A DNA stretch of 64,000 bases from Sipunculus nudus (lineage: Eukaryota > Annelida > Sipuncula > Golfingiida > Sipunculidae), in NCBI GenBank assembly GCA_026874595.1, contig CM049311.1:54687676-54751675 (forward strand), given 5' to 3'. A program made the position numbers and the translations under genes. Within the stretch, counting starts at the first letter, position 1, and each line of letters begins with the position of its first letter. This document shows, in pieces, positions 13,201 to 25,700 of this stretch. A model generated the notes under the pieces. That model made no database searches. It was not told where the DNA came from and saw nothing but the letters and a program-made list of their open reading frames with translations.

Positions 13201-16200
13201 CTTTCCTGAGTTGTCAGAGTAAATAAAATGGTGAGGTGGCTCACCTGTCCTGAGTTGTCAGAATAAATAAAATGGTGAGGTGGCTTACCTTTCCTGAGTT
13301 GTCAGAGTAAATGAAATGGTGAGGTGGCTTACCTTTCCTGAGTTGTCAGAGTAAATAAAATGGTGAGGTGGCTTACCTTTCCTGAGTTGTCAGAGTAAAT
13401 AAAATGGTGAGGAGGCTTACCTTTCCTGAGTTGTCAGAGTAAATAAAATGGTGAGGAGGCTTACCTTTCCTGAGTTGTCAGAGTAAATAAAATGGTGAGG
13501 AGGCTTACCTTTCCTGAGTTGTCAGAGTAAATAAAATGGTGAGGTGGCTTACCTTTCCTGAGTTGTCAGAGTAAATAAAATGGTGAGGTGGCTTACCTTT
13601 CCTGAGTTGTCAGAGTAAATAAAATGGTGAGGAGGCTTACCTTTCCTGAGTTGTCAGAGTAAATAAAATGGTGAGGAGGCTAACCTTTCCTGAGTTGTCA
13701 GAGTAAATAAAGTGGTGACGAGGCTTACCTTTCCTGAGTTGTCAGAGTAAATAAAATGGTGAGGTGGCTTACCTTTCCTGAGTTGTCAGAGTAAATAAAA
13801 TGGTGAGGTGGCTTACCTTTCCTGAGTTGTCAGAGTAAATAAAATGGTGAGGAGGCTTACCTTTCCTGAGTTGTCAGAGTAAATAAAATTGTGAGGTGGC
13901 TTACCTTTCCTGAGTTGTCAGAGTAAATAAAATTGTGAGGCGGCTTACCTTTCCTGAGTTGTCAGAGTAAATAAAATGGTGAGGAGGCTTACCTTTCCTG
14001 AGTTGTCAGAGTAAATAAAATGGTGAGGAGGCTTACCTTTCCTGAGTTGTCAGAGTAAATAAAATGGTGAGGAGGCTTACCTTTCCTGAGTTGTCAGAGT
14101 AAATAAAATGGTGAGGAGGCTTACCTTTCCTGAGTTGTCAGAGTAAATAAAATGGTGAGGTGGCTTACCTTTCCTGAGTTGTCAGAGTAAATAAAATGGT
14201 GAGGAGGCTTACCTTTCCTGAGTTGTCAGAGTAAATAAAATTGTGAGGTGGCTTACCTTTCCTGAGTTGTCAGAGTAAATAAAATTGTGAGGTGGCTTAC
14301 CTTTCCTGAGTTGTCAGAGTAAATAAAATGGTGAGGAGGCTTACCTTTCCTGAGTTGTCAGAGTAAATAAAATGGTGAGGAGGCTTACCTTTCCTGAGTT
14401 GTCAGAGTAAATAAAATGGTGAGGAGGCTTACCTTTCCTGAGTTGTCAGAGTAAATAAAATGGTGAGGAGGCTTACCTTTCCTGAGTTGTCAGAGTAAAT
14501 AAAATGGTGAGGTGGCTCACCTTTCCTGAGTTGTCAGAGTAAATAAAATGGTGAGGTGGCTCACCTTTCCTGAGTTGTCAGAGTAAATAAAATGGTGAGG
14601 TGGCTTACCTTTCCTGAGTTGTCAGAGTAAATAAAATGGTGAGGAGGCTTACCTTTCCTGAGTTGTCAGAGTAAATAAAATGGTGAGGAGGCTTACCTTT
14701 CCTGAGTTGTCAGAGTAAATAAAATGGTGAGGTGGCTTACCTTTCCTGAGTTGTCAGAGTAAATGAAACGGTGAGGTGGCTTACCTTTCCTGAGTTGTCA
14801 GAGTAAATAAAATGGACAAGCTTACCTTTCCTGAGTTGTCAGGAAAATAAAATGGTGAGGTGGCTCACCTGTCCAGAGTTGTCCGAGTTTCCCACGAATA
14901 CTGTGGGGCGCACCTCGCCGGGCATGCTGAAATTCTTCTTAAACGTACTTATTCCATTAGGATCCGTTTTTTCCGTCTGGTCTCCACAGTCAATCGCGTA
15001 CGTCAGATCTCCTGGCCCCTGGAGAAAACGTTTTCAGAACATTTTAACCGGAAACTACATGGTAAATAGGATATGTGTTAGGGAAATAATTAGACAATAC
15101 AGAAGACATTTATTAAAAACAAGTGGCCTATGAAAGGTCGCTGAATTTGGCATACAGGCGTGCATGCGTTAATTATTGATGTAACGTCGGGTGTAAATTA
15201 TTTGTGAAGACATTTTAAACCAGGGGTAGAATGATTTCCAGAGTGCTCAAAATCCCGCTTTTCCCGATAGTATTTAGAAAATAATTTAAAGTGACCTTAT
15301 TTAGGGTTTTTTACACTATAGATCACCCTGACTTATTCTCAGGTGTCAAAGGAGATTTGCCCAGGAATTCCCAGGATATCAAATTAAAAGGTTGTAGGTC
15401 CAATTACTATGATTTGTGTCCATTTGGTTTTCACAGTGCAACAATCATCTGAAACAAACAGTGATCTAATTTCCTGTCGGATTGGGCTGTGTAGTTATAA
15501 CCACATTCGGTTTTCGAAAGATAAGGACCATAAATACCAACTGTACCAATTAGGAAAAGAGCATTTTTATACAAAAGAGCCTGAATTTTGAGCTATATGT
15601 CCTGTCGGATTCTCATCGGGCTTTGTAGTTACAAGAATACATAACTAAATGTCCTGTCGGATCCTCATCGGGCTGTGTTGTTACAACCACACTTAACTTC
15701 CCGTCTTGTCGGATCCTCATCGGGCTGTGTAGTTACAACCACCCTTAACTATATGTCCTGTCGGATCCTCACCAGGCTGTATAGTTACGATACCACTTAA
15801 CTGTATGTACTGTCGGATCCTCATCGAGCTGTGTAGTTACAAGAACACTCAACTATATGTTCTGTTGGATCCTCACAAGGCTGCGTAGTTACAACCACAC
15901 TTAACTATATGTCCTGTCGGATCCTCACTGGGCTGTGAAGTTACTACCACACTTAACTATATGTCATGTTGGATCCTCATCGGGCTGTGTAGTTACTACC
16001 ACACTTAACTATATGTCATGTTGGATCCTCATCGGGCTGTGTAGTTACTACCACACTTAACTATATGATCTGTCGGATACTCATCGGGCTATGTAGTTAC
16101 TACCACACTTAACTATATGTCATGTTGGATCCTCATCGGGCTGTGTAGTTACTACCACACTTAACTATATGATCTGTCGGATCCTCATCGGGCTGTGTAG

Positions 16201-19200
16201 TTACTACCACACTTAACTATATGTCATGTTGGATCCTCATCGGGCTGTGTAGTTACTACCACACTTAACTATATGATCTGTCGGATACTCATCGGGCTGT
16301 GTAGTTACTACCACACTTAACTATATGTCATGTTGGATCCTCATCGGGCTGTGTAGTTACAGCCACACTTAACTATATATCCTGTCGGATCCTGATACGG
16401 CTGTGTAATTACAAGAAAGCTTAACTTAATGTCCTGTTGGATCCCCATCGGATTATTTGGTTACACCAACCATGTTTATGCTTCATATAAAAGGTAACTC
16501 ATCCTGTATTATAGATAAAAGATAACACAATACACTTATGTTCCAATAGATTCGATTTTCGAAAGATTAAGTCCATAAATACCAACTGTACCAATTAGGA
16601 AAAGGGTATTCTCATTCAAAGAGATTAAAGGAGTCTTAATTTTGAAACCAAGTGCTTTAAACTGAAATTGAAAAGGTGATTCGTTTTGCGTGTTGTACGC
16701 CGCCTAATTTAATGGGAAATTCGATTTTGCAGGTACTTACTACACGTCAACTTCCACCAGGAATAGGAAGAGAAAAATGCATATATTATTGATGTTGAAC
16801 ACATCGATTTATATAATGTGATTTTCCTGCAAACAAGTTAAAACATGATTTAAGAAGAAAGCCTTTACTTGGCGACATTTTTTCATAACCCCATAAAACG
16901 GACATGGTGGACTGTGAGAGAACTGTGATGACGTAATAATAGGTTATTACTTGCAAGAGGCACCCATAAGAACAGGACCAAGGAGCATATCCAAGATTTT
17001 GGGAAAGTTGGGTTCACTGTTACACCGAAGGACTAATACCCTTCCAGAGATCCACAACTCCCAGAAGAGGGGATACACTTAAGGATTTGTGAGATAAAAA
17101 TTTGCATTTCCCTCTTTCCAGGCTTGGGTCAAGAACAAGGCAGCTCTAGCTGAGTGGGAGTGGGCTACTTAAGAAATTTAATGTACATGTACAAGTACAT
17201 GATTTTTTCAATGCACTTGAGGACAAGTACAGGGGTCTATACTTAAGTACAAGTACCTTTCTTTGTGCAATAATATGATAAACAAATTATTCTGAGTATT
17301 TACTTGTATATGTAATACCTATATTATATACACAGTCATATGTCTGTAGTCTGCACTATTGATTTGTATTGGAATATTGAAAATAATTTATACTTTGCAT
17401 CATAGTTTAATTGATTTACCTTAATAGTCTAATGAAACCCCCTTTTAGGGTAAATTTGCATTCCGTTGATGCTATTAGGAATTGTACAAATCTTCTCTCT
17501 GAGATTACCCATCTATTCAAAATTCCAGTAAAAGGAATTATTTTAAATGTCTAGTCATTCAATATACCAAAGAGACAACTTTAAAATAAATCCTGGCAAA
17601 ATGTTCTCAAACCATATATAAATCAGTGGTATAGTAATTATGATTTTTCATGCCATTATGATTTTAAACCCATTTCATGTGACAAACCAGACAGGCATGC
17701 AGTTGCTTCCAATGTACCGTGATACTGTTACATTCCTGCAGATCTGCTTATTTCAGTATAAAGGTATATTTTGTTTTTTGATATCATTGGTTTACATTAT
17801 AAGATGAAAAGACTGAAATTCTTACCTGTTATAATTGGTTTCTTATTAGCACCTTCTATAATAAACTGTTCAGTATTTTTGTTTGTTTTTTCTCTATCAT
17901 GATTCTATCTAACCAGGAAATTAAATTTTAAATTTCATTCTATAAATTGTTGAATAAAAACTCAAAATTTCAGTTTCTGGTTAGATAGAATCATGATAGA
18001 GAAAAAAACACACTTCTGATACATGGTCTATTGTAGGTTAATATTAGTTAATTAAAAAGTGGACTACTATCACTGGGGGCTTAAAATAGTGTACCTTCTA
18101 AAAATTTCAAAGCGATTTCACAAACCCTGTTTTCGTCACAATTTGAGTGTGCACGGTTGTTAACAAACGATTTTGCTTTTCAAGGTAGTGGCTCGTGGTC
18201 ATCCGTTGCCATTCCGTCGTTAACCTTGCTCCGATGTGCAAGATGCATAAAACGTTACAGGAGACATGCTTGAGTACTTCGGTAGAGTATGAGCTTTTGC
18301 TACAGGTAGGCTATGTACAGTTTTACTTTAAAATAATGAAGATTGTCATAAAACAAGCAATAATTTAAGTTGAAACCAGAACAAATGTTTCCTTGCTACA
18401 TTAAATTTATTTAAAATGTTTCAAAGTAATGTGAAAATAAACGAAAAAATTAAAACAACATGTATACTATCGGAAAGATCAGTGTACCAGGCTTCAATTA
18501 ATATATATTTTATGGGGTCTTATATGAATATAAACCACTTTATGAATTGGATTTAGATATAGGGGTTTCAAACAGTGTTGCGAAATTAAAGTTTTTATTT
18601 CGTATCTAAGCGAGTGTGTTGTTGCAGATGAAGAAAATGTTTGATAATTTTTTTAATGATATTCAAAAGTTTTGGATTTCAATAAATCCTAACTTCGTAA
18701 TTATCCCTTATGTGTGTCATCGCACATGTAGTACACTGCTAAAACAAGATCTACAGAAATTCGAGAAACATTTAAACCAAATTTCAACAAGTAATGTTTC
18801 TCATTGTGTTCAGTTAAAACTGAATACAAAGCAACTAGTAAAACGGTAAAACATGTTTCACCATTAAAAACGTGTGTAAAAAATGGGACAAAAAGGCTTT
18901 TGAAGATATAAAGAAAATTAAAACAGGTTTATTAGTACTTAAAATGTGTTCAGAGGTGTTTTGATGGAAAACATGTTTCAATACCTAACATGTGAAAATA
19001 AACGTGTTTCAAATAACAACACCGTTTGGCAAGAAAAAAGCTTTGAAACGCGTGTAATAACAAACATGTTTAAGTTGAATTTGAAATATGTTTACAACTA
19101 TTTGAAACGCATTTCACAGTGAAATATGTTAAGAATATTGTGACGTGTTTTAAAAAATTGGACAAACGGGCTTTTTAATCTAATGCACGAAACGTGTCTC

Positions 19201-19793
19201 CAGCATTTGGAGTGAAGTATCGTAATTGATCACTAGCTGATCAACCCGGTAGACCGGGCTTATTACCGGGGTTGGGGAGATATATTAACTGGGATGTGGA
19301 ATGTTGGCTCATTTTTTTCTAAAAGTTAACGAAAATATAGGTTTTCAGTAGGAAAACTGTCTCAATAAGATATATATATATAAATAATTTTTACATTTAT
19401 TTTGGTGCGCTGTGCTCGTGGCAAGAAATTAATACCCCGGTATATGTTTACCTTGAAGACCAGGGGGGTGAACTCGAAGCATTCGTAAGCCGAACGAATG
19501 CATAACGAACTCGTTACTCCATCGTTACACATTTTTTGGGTAACTCGAAACTTTCTTTAAATTCTTCTCGTTCGTAAATGCCTCAATTTTTTCGTTAATT
19601 TAACGGACGGTCCGGACCATCCGTTACGGTAACGAAAACGTGTACAAGTGTCGTCAGACGGTATTTTTCTACTTATACTCGACTGTAAACCTAATACATT
19701 TCTTGTGCCGTGCCTACCATATGTAATGACATGTGTAAATAATAACAAATTATTACAACCTATAACTTCATTTTCACACAAAAACACACACAC

Positions 19794-19853
<60 letters not shown>

Positions 19854-20371
19854 ATCTGATATATCCCTCTTTTCCTAGAGAACGGAACGCAATCATCCAT
19901 GCATGGAAGTTTATTGCAATAGTTGTGATGACAATCTATATACATTGTATATACCTTTTTCTCTATGTAATACACATTTTAGAGCTGCAAGCAAATGAAA
20001 ATACCATTATTCATACCATTAGTCAAAATTATGATTTTATGAGGTACCATTTCCTTATATTCGGTTGTGGAACATATCCGGCCTCATCGGACATCAGACA
20101 AAAAATGTCGGATCATATAGCGACCCGTCTAATAACAAAATTTAAACGCGGACTGGGTCTGGACAGCAACCACGTACATTTTAGTTGGGGTATCCCAGAA
20201 TTAAATGTGTAAATCGTTATAAACCATAAAGAAAAATGTCCTCGCCTGGAAACGAAATCATTGCAAATATATATAAAACATTCCCTTATGAGCCACTCTT
20301 GATTTGTCAATTCATGTTTACATATAACTAATCTTATCCAGTCATGTTTTACATTACAGGGAAAATAGTCG

Positions 20372-20427
<56 letters not shown>

Positions 20428-22700
20428 CACATACATGTATTTTATCATATATATATATATATGTATATATATATATGTATGTATATATATATATTACACA
20501 TACATGTATTTCATTAGCGACCGCATACCTAGACCACATTCCGAATCATATGAAGGTTTACAGCACCTAACAAACCAATGAACTGAGGAAAATTGCTCGT
20601 GATTATGGTGCAAATATTTTCTAAATGCATACCGGTATAAGGATGTTTTTGTTGTGTTGCATTTATCTATATTGCTTGCATGAGAATGGAAAATAAGAGG
20701 CAAAATCAGCCATATAATAAAAGACGAGCTTAGAATGTCCCTTAAGTCCTTTATTGTAGATGGACATTGTGCATTTAGTCCCTGGTTGTAATATTTAATT
20801 CTGTAATTTATGCAATTAAAATGAGTGTGTAAAATCCACGATAAATAAATCGGTATAAAATAGAACCAATTTTAAATGACCGAGGGGAATGTAATCATAA
20901 TAAAGAGAGTTTTCCTGAAACAATATAAAACTAGTTAAAACGTATTTTAAACAAATTTTATAATACTGATATCACATCTCAGTTTTGAAACGTAGAACGG
21001 ATAATTTGTATACATAAAAGTAGAAAATGTGCATGTGTTTTATTTCTCCCATACATAATAATCTCAGAATAAGCGTTCATTTCAACCGTAAGCATAGATG
21101 TGTTTCCATGTGCGCGTATATGTGTAAAACATCGCTCATATATTATTTGTCAAATGGGGTGTTTCCATGTATTCGTCATCGTATTTGCGAATGTGCGTGT
21201 ATACGTGAAAATCGTCACAGGAGCGTCGTTTTTCACGCATAGGATCTGCGTGAACGCAGGGATTCGGGCTAAAATCACGTCACACTTTTTTTTTTGTAGA
21301 AGGCCTGCTCGATACCATTGTACACAAATATACGTCTGCCAGTCTGCATACACGCGCTTATGGAAACAACCTTTACAATTACACAATTAGAAATAAAACA
21401 GGATTTATAACACCATATACAACACCATTTTGATGTTATTCATTATTAATATAATACAAATAATCATGATTTAAAAACACACATTAAAGCTGTTGAAATT
21501 AAAGGACATAATCAGAAGCTATATTATGAGTGTTCTTTCACACTATCAATTCAGTTTTGCTTTTTACAAAAGTTTCGGGCCTACACCATCCCAACACACA
21601 GTCTCAGTCTCAGTCTACGGTTGTTTGATAACTTTACATGACTCCGCGTGTTTGTAAACACAGTCCGTGTGTTTCTGTTTACCATAACAAGGCTGTCTAA
21701 CCGGAAGTCTGAATGTGAGGCGCAAACGTGTTGTTTCAGCCAGTGGGAACATGTATTCATTTTTTAGGCCAAGTCAGTCAGGGCATTTCTTAGTGTACAC
21801 ATGTTATGGCCCGGCGATGCATATGCTGTGTTTATGTTTACACCTTTGGTCCACTGTTTTGAATAATTTCAAGGGAAAATTTTGGCAAGTACAGATTTAT
21901 TTTAAAGAGAAAAATCTATTTTTCGTGTTTATTCAAGATGCTTTATAGGTGATTGGGCCCCTTTAAAGAATGTTTAACCAAATCGCTTTTGGTCTACCAT
22001 CATGGAATGCCTATTTTTTTCTAATTATGCAATTTATTGTTATGAGCTTTTCTAACTTTCATACATTTTGAGACATCCTGTAGCAGAGCACACATCGCCA
22101 ATGTTAGAGCTTTACAAATCTCGCTTAATACCTGCTAGCCATTAAGTGAAACCATTCTTTTGATCACCATGAACGCCGGACACGAACCCGTGTTGAGAAT
22201 GACCGGAAGTAGCTGTTTGCACAAGTAAATCCAGCAAATCCTTCTTCTGCCGTTTGCAATCTCGTATAGTTCGGTTTGCCTACAGATGGCCTTTTTGGAT
22301 TACGATTGGCGGATATTTAAAAATTAACAAAAATGCTTTATTTCTTTGCCGTGTTTTTTTTTATTATTATTCATCTGATAATATAGATGAGGAATTTTGG
22401 AAGTTCGGCATTTTGACACTGGCAAGAATTATTCAGACACTTCACAATATAAGCTCGTATACAGTCCCTCCAAAACTGATGTAAAAGTATTCCCTTTGCT
22501 TTCGGTCTCAATCGTTATCATAAAGTTGCTTTTAAAACAATGTTTATAGTTTGTAAACATGATTTGATAGCAGGACACCAACAAAGATATCCTTCTTGTA
22601 AATAGAGGAACGCTTTGTATTGCGTCAAGTGAAGCTTTTATGTATGCACATTAAAACCAGCTTACATATCATGGAGATTATTAGGGGAAAGGCACTCTCT

Positions 22701-22757
<57 letters not shown>

Positions 22758-25700
22758 TCTCTTAATCCCAAGCCCAATAAATGGTTTTAATCTCTCACAA
22801 CTAGCACGGGATTCAGAAATGTATAGGAATATTGGCATTACATGCTTCAAAGAACCTTATTAGAAACGGCAACGAAAGAGGCTAACGCTGTTTCGTTACT
22901 TAAAATGTGGATACATATAACGAGACAACAACGAAGGGTTTCGAGTTACGCTCGTTGTTTGCTCGTTTGATTCTCGTTGTTTTCTCGTTAAAGTACACCT
23001 AACGAATGAGATAACGACAAAACTATAAAATTTTCGAGTTCACCCCCCCAGGCAGTAATGATGTTTACATAGCGAACCAAAATGAGACGCGGGGGCATTC
23101 AGGTTTTCGATTATATTTGACTGAATTCTATCGTTCGACGTACAAAAATAAGGTTGATGTGAGGAACACATGAAAGATTGATTAAATGTACGTTGCAAGG
23201 AAACTGTTCCTGAAGAAAGAAACCGAAACATGCATACCTCGTAAGTAGCAGAAGCGAACCCAACGTGACTCCATGCAGAGGGTCCATATCCCATTATGAG
23301 CCACCGCAACCATTTTTTATCATATCAGACACATTTTGAGGCCTTACACCCCCGTCACCACTCCAACCCACCCCATCCCTACCCACCCTGTTCCTGAAAT
23401 TAGGACCTTGAATTAGGTTTTGTCATTAATCCTCCTGGGTTGAACTCTCCATTTCATAAGGCGAGAAACGTGACCACGCGCGTGGGTGAGAGCCTCGTTC
23501 AAATGTCATGCCCTACATTACTCTCCCGAGGCAGCGGAAACCTTACGCTTCTAAAGAAGCAACTGATTTTTACGCTGCCACCTTTGCCCGTTTATGATAT
23601 ATTTAGACATCAGATGACGGTTCGTTGTCTGCTGAAAAACTAGTGTGTTTGATGTGACAAGCAGCAAACCAGATGCTAATAAACAAACACTCGACAGGCA
23701 TCCTGGCTCCGCCCATAGCTGCGTTCAAGCGCCGTTTGAAGACAGTTTACGGTCGAATTTTAATTGCTCCCTCTGCATTCTCGCATCATCGAACGATTCG
23801 ATTCTGACAGTATGACTGTGTTAGCGTAGCCATGTATCTGTTGTCTGCAGAACTGAAACCAGCCAGCAAGGTGTGCACGCAGCCTTTGTTGTTGCGTTTT
23901 GTTTGAATTACAACTCACCGGCCGGGCATCCTATGTGCCCAAGGCCCTAAGCAAACCACGTCTACGGCAATTCTCTCCAAGCCGGTGGCCTGTTCAGACG
24001 GTTACCGGGACGATGAGCTGTCACTAAAACGAAATGGACATGATTGGCTCCGTGTATTCCTCGCTTGGCCGTGTCTTCCAGCACAAGGTCTCATCTGATT
24101 GGACAAAAATACAGTGCTCCCCTCTATTGCAGCAATTCAGGATACGAGGTCATAACAAACAGCGCTTACCATGTAGGCAGTAGGCCTATAGTTAAAGCGC
24201 TGTGTAAAGAGCGTAGCCCTACATGCTCAAATCCCTCACTGAAAGCAAGCGTTATTCATATGAACAATAGTCTGAGGTTGAGTGACCACGATGCACGCTT
24301 TCCGGTCGTTATCGAAGGCAGTTCGGCTGTGCACGGTCTAACCTCAGTGCAAGTCAGTAAAAACGGAAAAAATCACGCAAAATTATGTGTACATTAAAAT
24401 TATTTATTCTCATATCGCCTATGTCACTGCGGGGATTATAACCTTTAAAATGATGTATGGCACAGTGTTGTACACAACGCGGTTTTAGAGAACACTGCGA
24501 ACAAACGTTAACCGAATTCCTTTTATAAGTATTAGATGACGAGTTTCTTCAGTTCCTGAAGACTGCCACCTGTTTTTTTCTATTTTTGATGCGTTTTCCC
24601 CATTTTTTTTTAAAGTGCCATATTTCATTGATAGAATAACATAAGATTCTCAACTGTGGTTTCATCTCGTGTCCTGAAAACTTGGGTGTTTATTATGTCT
24701 CCAGCCAGAAGAACATGGATAGCTTTTTCTTGTAACGGAGCCAAGTAACGCCACCTATGACCTTCTTGAGGTTTTGTGCCGTTTACTACCCCCAGCACTG
24801 CCACATGAGAATAGTGTGAGTAAATAACTAAACAGCTAATCAGCAGATGTCCTTTATATTATGTACATGCATTGATGAGAATCATAGGAAGAAACCTGTT
24901 CAAACTGGGGTCTTGACCTTCAATATGGTTGTTATCTTTAAAAATAAATATGACGAAACGTTACATTTCTCAAGAATGGGGGGATGGATTGTTATGAAAA
25001 TCAGAATGGTATAAGTTCAAGAATAAGTAATCAGATTTTTAGGTCACAAGATCAAGTGTCAAGCTCATAAAAAAGATATATTATCTTATAAAGATGAATT
25101 CAGCTGAGCGTCGAGACCCAAGGGTCCCTAGCGGAATGCGTGATGAGGAAAAACTCACGTGGGCGACGTCGACGTCGATGGTGATTGCCTTGAACACCTC
25201 CACAATGTTTTGAGCGACGTGAAGGCGTACCCCTCTGACGGGTGGTGACGTCTCATAGACGGACACGTGACTCAGGTCTCCGCACTTCAAGTTCGAATCT
25301 CCTTGACATGGTTGCTGACAGGCATCGGTTTCCGGAGATGAAGAGGGCTTCTCGTTTGAGCAGAAACAGAGGAATCCAGCGGTCAGCCCAGCTAACTTAT
25401 ACTTGAGCTTTGAGCAAGCAGACGAGCACGTAGCGGGGGTCAGCTTCTTGGGGTTGTAATTACCAGCTGATATCGCAAAGTGCCGTTTTGCTCTGTTTTC
25501 TTTGTAACAGCCTACGAACTTGCCTAATGATAAAAAAATTATACATATTGAACTCTGATGGCTAAAATAGATTTAAATAGGCTTTAATTATGCTTTTATT
25601 CTCATTGAAAAATAAATTAGTTCCTAAAAACACTACTGATTTTTACAGCTCTGGGGGTAAAATATTCAGCTCATTCCCTGTCGTGCATGAATTTTTTACG

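Larger units (their letters stand above)
19460..23052. mobile_element. 3.6-kb element with inverted ends, nested in Helitron copy 1
   Basis: Ends are CCAGGGGGGTGAACTCGAA on the left and its near-perfect inverse TTCGAGTTCACCCCCCCAGG on the right. Inside each end are further related AACGA/TCGTT-rich stretches (GGGTAACTCGAAACTTTC versus GGGTTTCGAGTTACG). Helitron copy 2 lacks this insert, confirming that it is a separate event. No transposase was recognised in the interior, which carries its own nested repeats and microsatellites. A target duplication could not be fixed. Confidence 0.65.
19233..24536 (-). mobile_element. Helitron copy 1, interrupted by later insertions
   Basis: On the minus strand the element begins TCTAATACTTATAAAAGG after a host A (24536/24537). 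It ends with a hairpin (CCCGGT, 2-nt loop, ACCGGG at 19245-19258), eight bases and CTAG at 19236-19233, followed by host T. TC..CTRR ends, a subterminal hairpin and insertion between A and T are the accepted Helitron signature. Copy 2 (39278-40405) shares both ends and most of the interior in opposite orientation. Copy 1 is longer because a 3.6-kb TIR element (19460-23052) and about 0.7 kb near 23490-24225 lie within it. No Rep/helicase coding is seen, so it is non-autonomous. Confidence 0.75.

Noticed and set aside
13180-14868. CRISPR-like appearance of the 44-bp array
   Set aside because: Units are directly contiguous with no unique spacers, and the DNA is eukaryotic. It is a minisatellite.
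14852-15133. Plus-strand open frames over exon 4
   Set aside because: Antisense shadows; the minus-strand reading has PKD motifs and phase-compatible splice sites.
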